Below the pieces are notes generated by a model. The model ran no database searches, was not told where the DNA came from, and was given only the letters and a program-made list of their open reading frames with translations. The position numbers were made by a program, and so were the translations under genes. From Antedon bifida (lineage: Eukaryota; Echinodermata; Crinoidea; Comatulida; Antedonidae), in NCBI GenBank assembly GCA_963402885.1, contig OY727095.1, positions 29,889,001-29,953,000 on the forward strand: a stretch of DNA of 64,000 nucleotides, written 5' to 3'. Numbering within the stretch: position 1 is the stretch's first letter; every line of letters starts with the position of its first letter. Shown here one piece after another: positions 55,558-64,000 of the stretch.

Positions 55558-56630
55558 CTAGATTTGAACTCGTCACTACGGACGAGTTAGGTTATCCGCA
55601 GCGCAAACGCCACGTGCACGTCATACGTTAGAATATTGCGCAAAGTATAACGATTATGCAATTAAAAAATTTTAGTGCGCTCTCTATTTTACATCACGTC
55701 TAAGTATATACGGTATACACTATACTGTATACGTACTACATACAGTGCAGAATAGTTGAAAATAAGTGACCAAAGTTATTGACACTTTTGAACATGATGA
55801 CGTCATCACAATTTTAAAAATGGTGAATCATGCGAAAGATGATGATGATTGACCTAGACAATACAAAAAATGGATGGAAATGGGATACGGATAAGTGAAG
55901 ATGCGCTCAATTTAATATGATGAGCTATGACAAAAGATACAAAAATCCTATATTTCATATTCGAGTGGCCATACGATGACGTCACAACGTCCGGTTAGCC
56001 ATATTCATGCATGATTCGATATCTACAACTCATCTACTTCCAGAATATGTAATTAAAAAAAAAGTCCACAACGTAGTTTAGAATCCATGACTGTTTTAAA
56101 AAAGGCATAATTTTCACAAATTCACTATTTCATCAAAAACGCGCGCAAATTTTTCAATTCTATGTGCTCGTATGACGTGATTTTAAGTCGAAATTAGTTG
56201 AAAGTTGGTAAAATTACTAGAAAAGGTTGAAAAAACAAAAATCTTGAAAAAAAAGATGTTTTTGCGCTATGTGCGCACGCGCGCGTAAAAATTGCGATTT
56301 TTTGCATTTTGAAATTTTAAACGCGCGTGCGCACGTAACTTTCTATGTAACATGCCACTTTTAATCCATAGAAAGTTTGCGCATGTTATGACTTAAATTT
56401 TCACCAAGTTTCAATACAAAATGACTTTTAGTTTTTAATCTATCATCAATCAATCAATTCATAAAATCGTGCGTAACTTACGCTGCGCGACTCGAAAATC
56501 GAAAAAAGTTTCTTGCACATCTACAGCTACAGGTCAATCTTATGACAAAGTTATACAATCTTATGTTGGCCAGAATAAGAGATACGCTGCGAACAAAATT
56601 CGTGGAAAGAAAGAAGAATATAGAAAAAAA
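55558..56630 (+). mobile_element. TGACGTCA-rich repeat, copy 1
   Basis: About 1.07 kb, begins ACTAGATTTGAACTCGTCAC, then ATCCGCAGCGCAAACGCCAC. Contains perfect TGACGTCA palindromes at 55798-55805 and 55977-55984, and ACGCGCGC-type runs. Non-coding; lies in an intron of gene E. Copies 2 and 3 follow in tandem. Confidence 0.75.
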
Positions 56631-56633
56631 AAC

Positions 56634-57875
56634 TAGACATGAAACTCGTCACTTTGACGAGTTAGTTATCCGCATGACAAACGCCACGTGCACGTCATAC
56701 ATTGGAATATTGCACACAGATAAAGATTAAGGCATTATGACCTGAACTGAAGAATATGATTATGTTATTATTGCTGAATTCTGTTATTTTGTGTCATATA
56801 GTATACACAGTACAATCTGTATACATATCACATACATGATTTCGTATCTACAATCCCATAGCTTCCAGAAAACATTTTAATCGTGATTATCACATTTTAT
56901 TCTTACGAGCTATAACAGATTAAAATTTACTGTAAAGATGAAATTAATGACCCACGTAATTAAAATTTTTAGGCATGATGACGTCACAAAAATTAAAATA
57001 TTTTTATCTCATGCGAAAGATAGTTGATTGACCTAGACAATATTAAAATCCCGGAGAAAATGGAATACGGATAAGCGTGATGCGCTCCATTGAATGTGAT
57101 GAGCAATAACGAAAGACAAAAAAATCCTATATTTTACATTCGTGTGGCCATATGATGACGTCACAACATCCGTGAGGTAAAATATCTACAACATATCTGC
57201 TTACATATTAAGTTAAAAAAATTAGGGGTAATCGTTGATCCCGAGAAGCTGTAAAAGATTCAAAATAGGCATAATTTTGACAACATTTTGTAACTTTTTC
57301 AACTAAAACGCGCGCAAATGGTATAAATCAACGTGTTCGTATGACGTAATTTTAATTTGAAATGATGTCAATATTTTTTTTAATGACTAGGAAAGGATGG
57401 AAAATCACAATTCAAGAGAAAAAAACATGATTTTCATGCTCTATGCGCACTGTACGCGTAATATTTTTGACATGCTTAAAATGACATGAAACGCGTAGAA
57501 AGTTAATTAGAAATTATTTTTACGCATTTTGAAATTTTAAATGCACGTGCGCGCGTAACTTTGTGTAACACACGCAATTTTTTTTCATCAGAAAGTTAGC
57601 GCATGATATAAATTAAACTTTCACAAAGTGTCAATTAAAAATCACTTTTAGTTTTTAATCTATGATCAATCATAAAAAATCATAAAATCGCGTGTAAGTC
57701 ATGTTACGCAACTCTGACATCTTTCAAAAATAGGAGGTGACCAACTTCAGGTAAATGTCCACATGTTGTCAAAGTTATGAAATGTTATGTTTACACATTT
57801 TAGAGAAACGCGCTGCACAAAAATAGCAAGAAAGAAAGAAGAATAATACAGAAAAAAAAAAAAATATTGATCCCA
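56634..57875 (+). mobile_element. TGACGTCA-rich repeat, copy 2
   Basis: Same family and orientation as copy 1 (starts ACTAGACATGAAACTCGTCA). TGACGTCA at 56979-56986 and 57156-57163. Slightly longer at the distal end; no coding frame. Confidence 0.7.
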
Positions 57876-58065
57876 TACAATAACAAGGACTTATCCGCCA
57901 AGTGCGGATAACTAAAAAGAAAAAAAAAAAAAAGGATCCTGACAATAACAAGGGGTTATCCGCCAAGTGCGGATAACCAAAAAAAGAAAAAAAAGATCCT
58001 GACAATAACAAGGGGTTATCCGCCAAGTGCACTTGCGCCAAGTGCGGATAACCAAAAAAAAAAAA
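57876..58065 (+). repeat. Small tandem repeat at transposon end
   Basis: About three units of roughly 60 bp, each with CTGACAATAACAAGG, GGTTATCCGCCAAG, TGCGGATAACC and an A-rich tract. TTATCCGC/GCGGATAA form a small palindrome that also starts each TGACGTCA-rich repeat. Confidence 0.75.
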
Positions 58066-58602
58066 ACTAGATTTGAACTCGTCACTACGGACGAGTTAGG
58101 TTATCCGCAGCGCAAACGCCACGTGCACGTCATACGTTAGAATATTCCGCTCAGAAAAATGATTATGCCATTGAAAAAATGTTAGTGTGCTCTCTATTTT
58201 GTGTGACGTCTAAGTATATATACACTATATACTGTATACATACTACATACAGTGCAGAATAGGTGAAAATAAGTGACCAAAGTTATTGACGCTTTTGCAC
58301 ATGATGACGTCATAACAATTTTGAAAACGGTAAATCATGCGAAAGATAATTGATTGACCTAGACAATATAAAAAAAATGTGGGAAATGGAATACGGATAA
58401 GTGGAGATGCGCTCTATTAAATGTGATGAGCTATGATGAAAGAGACAAAAATCCTATATTTTATATTCGAGTGGCCATAATGTCCGGTTAGCCATATTGA
58501 TGCATGATCCGATATCAACAAATCATCTACTTCCAGAATATGTAATAAAAAAGAAACTTCACTATGTAGTTTAGAAACTATGACTGTTTAAAAAAAGGCA
58601 TA
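58066..58602 (+). mobile_element. TGACGTCA-rich repeat, copy 3 (truncated)
   Basis: Starts ACTAGATTTGAACTCGTCAC as copy 1; TGACGTCA at 58305-58312. Cut at 58602 after AAAAAAAGGCATAA, where a LINE fragment begins. Confidence 0.7.
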
Positions 58603-59475
58603 AGGAGGATTTGAACCAAGTCATTGGATTGAACTCCGACAAAATTGCAGCGCTCGATGAAAACGATATTATCAAGACTAACAAGATTGGTCAACTTGAA
58701 CATACGGTTGATAAATTTTCATCTGCTGTTGCGAAATTGGAACTGGTGGCTAACAAATCTGAATGCTTCAGCCGATGTAACAACGTTCGAATTTTACTTA
58801 GACTTAATGAAAAATCTGGTGAGGATTGTATTGTGTTAGCCGAGAACATTCTTAAAGATAGCTTTTAATTTAATGAAATACCAATAATAGAGCGTGCTCA
58901 TCGAGTTGATTGTATACTACCAGTGAAACCCTGACACATTGTAATTAAACTACTTAGTTATAACTCTGAAGTTCAAGTCATGAAACAGAAGAATATTGCC
59001 TTGCTAGATAAACAGTTTTATGTGATAGATGATCTGACCTTAGTGGATTATAAAGAAAAGAAGAAATGGAAATCTCAAGTAAAAGCTTTAAACGACAATG
59101 GAACTAAACTGAAATTCTCTGCTGGTAAATGGCGAACCTCTACTGGAGCCCCTTAATTTTCATGCTGTTATGAAAAACTGAAGTAAATTAATATGACTTA
59201 TTAGCTCTTGGCTCTGCTTGTATAAATTCCAAGCATGTCCACTACGCACCATTATACAAATTATCTTTGCTTACCCCGTTTGCATACCTAATGTATTATT
59301 CTCCGTTTTATACACGAGGAGTGCAACGCTTACGCTACCTATGTATTAGTAATATGGCAGCACTAAATAGAATTGTTTTAAGTTTAATTAATGTTTTATT
59401 TAGTTTTTTATTTTACTATATTATTGTTAACTTAACGATCTAATGTTTATTATCTTTGATACCCATAATTAATGT
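58603..59475 (+). mobile_element. Decayed LINE copy (ORF1 and ORF1-ORF2 spacer)
   Basis: Close relative of 34571-35416 plus 42818-42895. It shows IKTNKIGQLEHTVDKF and QFYVIDDLTLVDY with frameshifts and a TGA/TAA-broken ORF1. It is uninterrupted where the other copy holds the Ty3 element, so it gives the empty-site sequence (TTAATGTTTTATTTAG near 59384). Truncated at both ends. Confidence 0.8.
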
Positions 59476-59500
59476 ACATACACATTTTTTTTATATTTAC

Positions 59501-59562
59501 CTGGTTGTCAATGTCAGGGCTATCTGGTACTTCTGCTGTAACAGTACTCATTGTAGGTTGTT
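59501..59562 (-). CDS. Gene E linker exon
   Basis: 62 nt, minus strand, acceptor CTTTTTAG, donor ACCAG/GTAAAT. Enters in phase 1 and leaves in phase 0, like the linker exons of genes A and B: 21 codons with the carried nucleotide, starting EQPTMSTVTAEVP and ending DIDNQ. The phase fits the exon at 60694 upstream and the ATG exon at 55487 downstream, across 4 kb of transposon-filled intron. Confidence 0.7.
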
Positions 59563-59946
59563 CTAAAAAGATAAAACAAAGGTTTGTCAAAATCTTACAT
59601 GAGGTGTACCCCAATATAGTATAATAAATCAGTAATTGACAATTTTGGTGATGCAATGACGAAAGTAAATACTTTATTATAACACACCTAAATACATTCT
59701 TGTCATTTGATTGTATGGTTGGATCACAAGATATAAAACTGAGCTTGATTTAGCACACTTTAAGTGTGCCCTGTTATGTAATTTGAGTACTGCAATTTTG
59801 TTTTGCACAGTCATTTTCGTTATGAGTGAGCAACCAAACACACAAGGCTGTTGTTGACTGATTACGCTCAATCAACCTGTAGTGTGCGGCATAATTGTTG
59901 TACACGTCTAAAATTGGAGCTGCCTCTTCGAATGGTTTAGACCTAA

Positions 59947-60090
59947 ACAAATAATGAATGTTTTATACTCATGAAATGGTACATTCATTTGGAGAAAGAT
60001 GAACATTTGTTATATTTTCACTCGGTTTTCATCATCTTTCATCTTGTGAAAATATTTATACCATTTCATAACATTCATTATTTGTATACG
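59947..60090. mobile_element. Hairpin MITE
   Basis: Inverted ends CAAATAATGAATGTT / AACATTCATTATTTG, with the inner stretch ATGAAATGGTA / TACCATTTCAT and a smaller inner stem. Same family as 18815-18932. Confidence 0.7.
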
Positions 60091-60693
60091 AATATTTTTT
60101 ACTGTGCCCTGATGTAAACGCAGTAAATATTTGTTTTAAATACCGTACCATGAATAATAACTATAGACCGGCGATTAACCAATCAGATGCAGTGAATTGA
60201 AGGTGCCGGTATTATTAAATATAGCTATAATTTAAGCACTGCCTTTAGGCAGTTATATTCAAGAGAACAGAATCATCACCAAACAGTTACCATGTGGTTT
60301 ATTACAGCTCAAAAATGGGTATTTGGAAACTCAGACTGGGCATGCTTAAAAGCCGTAAAGCACGTCTGGGAGAAGAGAGTCTATAAGATGTATGCAGCAG
60401 TTAATCTGGCTGTCAACATAGAGGCATTTATCAATATTGAATAATGGTCAAATCCTTCCTCTATGGTAGTTTTGGCAAATGGTGTACGTATCAGGGAAGC
60501 TTCCCTGGTGTGTATAGATGAGGAATAGTTTGATTAGTGAGTATGTTTATCAGTGGCTGTTAGTGCATTGTCTCTTTATATCATAATTAACCTTAGAACA
60601 CACATTTAAGACAAGAAATGACTTGGTTTAATCACCTCCATGGTTTAATGGAGTCAGTACTCCTACATTTAATTGTAAAATAACACTTCTTAC

Positions 60694-61089
60694 CAAATTC
60701 TTCTAGTTTTTTCAGTGCATTTCTGTAATCCCTTTGATGAATTGTAATATCAACCACTTGTTTCTGGTGGTGGTCTCTTACTAATATTGGTCCTAAATCT
60801 TGATGCAGCTTTTCAGTAGAATACATTTCCAATAATTCTTCCAGTGTCTCAGAGTCATGTAACATTAGATACAATACTATACTTCCAGTTTCTACTTTCT
60901 CAAATGTAATATGCATTGTTGAAAAATAATCATTAAGACTCTTCATTGTTTCAGAAGCTTTAGTAACATCTGTTGAACTCCACCCTCTCTGTTGTTCCAT
61001 TAATCTGAAGAGGAGGTTCAGTGCAGGCGTGTTCTCACTGTCACTGACTGATTTTTCAACAAGAGTTAGGCCTACTACTATTTCCACAC
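60694..61089 (-). CDS. Gene E exon: N-terminal module copy 2
   Basis: 396 nt, 132 codons, phase 1 at both ends (acceptor TTATTTAAG, donor AATTTG/GTAAGAAG). Mixed alpha/beta pattern: VEIVVGLTLVEK, LNLLFRLMEQQ, a strand-rich middle (HITFEKVETGSIVLYLML), then helices (SETLEELLEMYSTEKLHQDL) and a C-terminal YRNALKKLEEFG. The C-terminal GSIVLYL...LEELLEMY...L pattern resembles a module I have seen in uncharacterised invertebrate proteins, but I cannot name the family. The exon at 63167 shares the LLFRL and EYKAALKELK/YRNALKKLEE ends, so they are paralogous modules. Spliced to the linker exon this would replace the DED-like domain in front of RING/B-box. Confidence 0.7.
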
Positions 61090-61124
61090 CTTAAATAAAA
61101 AAAAATGTGAATAATTGTTATTAA

Positions 61125-61756
61125 AGACACCTTCCCTACGTTTTTTAGATCTATTTTAAGATCACAAACTATATTTAATGTAAAAATAATCCTATATGGT
61201 CCTATTGCGATAACTTTTTTCGTCTTTAAATGGTTACAAATGTGAAAAATAAGTCGTTTCTAATAATTATAGCGGCCCGCTATAAATCCCAAAATGCATT
61301 GCGCACGGATTGATATTTCTGTTTTTCTTCTGTAATTCACCCACTTTCCGATCGATCGTGAGGCCAAAACAAATGGAAGACTCCTAACTTTTCAGCGAAA
61401 ATACCGGGTTTTCCCCAATTTGTATCAACGGAGTCTGGCAAAAATAGAAAGACAATTAATGCAGCAACTATACAACGTTAGGCTAGGTATATAGCTAGCG
61501 TAAGATGTTCGTATGTTACCGATGTTTACCTGCTAATAAGCCTACAAAACTAAGCCTAGCTAGGCTAGGCCTAAAGACAGTCCACGAGAGGTCAGTCGCT
61601 GCGAGCTACTTAGGTAGTGCATTGTTTCTCACTTTTTATCATAATTTACCATAAAACGTACATTTAAGACAAGGAATGACCTGGTTTAATGTTTTTAAAG
61701 TAATATATAATATGTATTATTTTTACAAAACGTCACAAATTGTAGGGAAGGTGTCT
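61125..61756. mobile_element. piggyBac-like TTAA MITE, copy 1
   Basis: 632 bp between TTAA (61121-61124) and TTAA (61757-61760). Terminal inverted repeats are AGACACCTTCCCTACG and, at the other end, GTAGGGAAGGTGTCT. No coding frame. TTAA duplication is the piggyBac signature; non-autonomous. Confidence 0.8.
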
Positions 61757-61760
61757 TTAA

Positions 61761-62388
61761 AGCCCCCTTCCCTACGTTTTTTAGATCTAATTTAAGATCA
61801 CAAACTATATTTAATGTAAAAATAATACTATATGGTCCTATTGCGATAACTTTTTTCGTCTTTAAACAGTTAAAAATGTGAAAAATAAGTCGATTCTAAT
61901 AATTATATTCGGCCCGCTATAAATCCCAAAATGCATTGCGCGCGAATTGATTATTTTTGTTTTTCACCTGTAATTCGCCCACTTTTCGATCGATCGTGAG
62001 GCCAAAACAAATGGAAGACTCCTAACTTTTCAGCGAAAATACCGGGTTTTCCCCAATTTGTATCAACGGAGTCTGGCAAAAATAGAAAGACAATTAATGC
62101 AGCAACTATACAACGTCAGGCTAGGTATATAGCTAGGGTACGATGTTCGTACGTTACCGATGTTTACCAGCTAGGCCTACAAAACTAAGCCTCGCTAGGC
62201 TAGGCCTAAGACCGTCCACGAGAGGTCGATCGCCGCGAGCTATTAGGTAGTGCATTGTTTCTCACTTTTTATCATAATTTACCATAAAACGTACATTTAA
62301 GACAAGGAATGACATGGTTTAATGTTTTTAAAGTGATATATATGTATTATTTTCCAAAAAACGTCCAAAATTGCAGGGAAAGGGGTCT
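61761..62388. mobile_element. piggyBac-like TTAA MITE, copy 2
   Basis: 628 bp, same sequence and orientation as copy 1 (roughly nine tenths identical by eye), starting AGCCCCCTTCCCTACG and ending GCAGGGAAAGGGGTCT, followed by TTAA (62389-62392). It shares the central TTAA with copy 1. Confidence 0.8.
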
Positions 62389-62924
62389 TTAAGGTTCACC
62401 AAGCTTCTTAAGATATGCTTAAATTTTTAGAATACGAACCTCTGATTTGTAGAAATTGTACTCTTTCACTAAAAATTAGGTGATACCTGTACTACGATTA
62501 AAATGTTCAAAATAGTGCCAATCCAATTGCCCACTTTGTAGGCCTAAGTAAAAATTGGCAGTTGGATGTGGGATTTAAAATATTGACCACTTATATCCCA
62601 ACCATAGAAATATTTTAAAATTGACTGGAAATTGCACTTTTCATAAGCCAAAAAGAAAATAGAATATTGTAGTACGATTTAAGCCATATTTGAAACCTTT
62701 TTGTAGGGGTTTGCACACATTTTCCTCATTGACATAATACCCTCTCTCCAAATACAAGTCTGGCTATGCCCAACAAGCAATTAAAATTGTCTAGTGGTGT
62801 ACAGATTTTTTTTTTCAATAACATAATTTAATAGAAAGATAAGAGAGAAAAGGGATTGCCAACCAGGCTTCTAAAAATGATTCTTTTATTAAAAGGAACA
62901 TTTTATAATAACAGATATTTATAC

Positions 62925-62963
62925 CATCATATGTTTCTTGTCCACTGTTTGGTGAATAGTCAT
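62925..62963 (-). CDS. Gene E mini-exon (acidic/Tyr linker)
   Basis: 39 nt, minus strand, acceptor CCTTACAG, donor GATG/GTATAAAT, phase 1 to phase 1. Encodes DDYSPNSGQETYDG including border codons. The length keeps the frame between the two modules, and the borders are good, but an exon this small is easy to see by chance. It could be alternatively used because leaving it out also keeps the frame. Confidence 0.5.
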
Positions 62964-63166
62964 CTGTAAGGTAAATTTATTGAAGAAATTAATTAACAAT
63001 TTTTCAAGTAATTACATATACTTTTTTTTATTAATTATTTTCTTATAAATGTGGTAAATGCCTTGTCTTATCTGTAAAAGGTTAACAAAAAGTGACAGTA
63101 TCCTGTTTTTATTGGTATATTTTTAATTTGTCTACATATTAGTCAATTTTCTCAATTAGATTGTAC

Positions 63167-63511
63167 CTTTATCCTTTAGTTCCTTTAAAGCAGCTTTGTA
63201 TTCCTCAAATTCAATGCAGGTTTTCCAGTCTTGAACGAACTTCTTTCTATTTTGGGGTTTTAAAATGTCAGCTAACCCATTGATTAATTCATCTTCTGCA
63301 TGCATGTCCATTAATTTTTTTAATGCTATTCGATTTTTTGTACACAGACGAAAAAGTAATGATGCCTTTGGATTGTTGATTCCCAATCCTTTGATTTCGA
63401 TCGATGGCAATATACTTTGGTTCAACTCTTTCTCTTGCTTAACAGCATCTTCACATTCATTTAGGAAGTTGAGATTAGATGTTGAATTGACAGTGATAGC
63501 AAGTTTTACAT
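63167..63511 (-). CDS. Gene E exon: N-terminal module copy 1
   Basis: 345 nt, 115 codons, phase 1 at both ends (acceptor TCTTTTAAAG, donor AAAG/GTACAAT). Starts DVKLAITVNSTSN, continues ALLFRL-like ASLLFRLCTKNRIALKKLM, ELINGLADILK and ends EYKAALKELKDKG, the same ending type as the exon at 60694 but shorter in the middle. As the exon is entered in phase 1 with no in-frame ATG near its acceptor, the gene must have at least one more exon upstream of 64000 or in the last 490 bases that I could not identify. Function unknown. Confidence 0.65.
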
Positions 63512-63569
63512 CTTTAAAAGAAAGTATAATTTTAGTTTAACTAAACACCTAAAAAATTTGACTAATATT

Positions 63570-63690
63570 ATACAAATATTGAATGTTTATGAGTGCATTG
63601 GTACAATAATTTCAAGAAATATTTGTAGCATTCCAAGAATACAAAACATTATTATAATTATTCATTATTTGTTTTATAACACACAAACTT
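63570..63690. mobile_element. Degenerate hairpin MITE
   Basis: Left words GAATGTTTATGAG and GGTACAATAATTTCAAG, right words TTATTCATTATTTGTTTTAT. Same family as the hairpins at 18.8 and 59.9 kb, with decayed arms. Confidence 0.4.
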
Positions 63691-64000
63691 TTAAAAAGAG
63701 ACCAGAGGAAGGCCTAAACAGTTAGAGAGGTTAGCAATCCAATTGGATGCGAAGTAAAACAATTATAGACGATGTGACACTATAAATTGATTTTAGAATG
63801 TGAATTCAACAGCCTAGCTTTGCGTCACACGTTTGCTAGTAACTGTGTAACATAACAAGAATATTGCACTCTAATGTAAGAGTTCAAAAATGTATGTCTA
63901 TTGAATATTGACCCACAATCCTCCAGTTAAATGACAAAAATATGGGTTATATACAATAAACATAAGATATATCAGTCTACAAAATAAAATTAAAAATAAC

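Noticed and set aside
57775-58041. 88-aa frame with repeated HLADNPLLLSGS
   Set aside because: Translation of the roughly 60-bp tandem repeat and poly-T tracts at a transposon end.

Overview
This is eukaryotic, almost certainly metazoan, AT-rich DNA. The genes are split by introns with GT-AG borders. The window is full of non-LTR, LTR and DNA transposons, and it carries tRNA-type SINE sequence. The AGGCCTA-rich flanks, the TRIM2/3/71-type proteins (RING, B-boxes, coiled coil, filamin, NHL) and the SINE and LINE types fit a marine invertebrate deuterostome such as an echinoderm. That placement is inference only.

The core of the window is a tandem, minus-strand array of related genes. In the two intact members (gene A, 2.7-6.6 kb; gene B, 13.3-17.2 kb) the reading frames and splice phases join three coding exons: (1) an ATG exon with a death-effector-like (DED-like) helical domain plus a second helical block, ending in phase 1; (2) a 59-68 nt Thr/Ser/Pro-rich linker exon; (3) one large exon encoding RING, two B-boxes, coiled coil, filamin-type Ig fold and NHL propeller. 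A non-coding leader exon probably lies about 0.4-1.3 kb upstream of exon 1. The predicted product, a DED-like domain fused to a TRIM-NHL E3 ligase, is an unusual architecture and is the main candidate for something new here.

Other members show birth, decay and domain exchange. Gene C (23.9-26.1 kb) is an intact TRIM-NHL exon with no DED exon found upstream. Unit D is a pseudogene: its exon 3 has a frameshifted RING and is broken in two (33.4-34.4 and 46.3-47.1 kb) by a 12 kb nest of transposons, and its linker exon is frameshifted, although its DED exon (48.4-49.0 kb) is still open. Gene E (54.1-63.5 kb) uses the same linker and RING/B-box exons but has a different duplicated N-terminal module. 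It has lost the filamin/NHL part, whose fossil lies about 0.75 kb downstream, and has a new Ser/Asp-rich tail. Further fossils lie at 0.36-0.63 kb (DED exon) and 32.9-33.2 kb (TRIM exon). Flanking blocks are duplicated with the genes (0.63-2.7 kb against 7.6-11.6 kb).

The transposon nest at 34.4-46.3 kb contains a LINE that is split by a complete, young Ty3/gypsy element (35417-42817; two 564-bp LTRs that look identical; 4-bp target duplication; intact gag and pol). The LINE is cut off by a fold-back element with arms of about 590 bp (43641-46325). Elsewhere there are LINE 3' fragments, a tRNA-derived SINE, hairpin MITEs, two tandem piggyBac-like TTAA MITEs, a family of about 1.1-kb repeats rich in TGACGTCA, and two minisatellites. 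Stretches not listed show only AT-rich non-coding sequence to me.

All exon joins were read by eye from splice borders, phase and paralogue comparison. No alignment or transcript was available.
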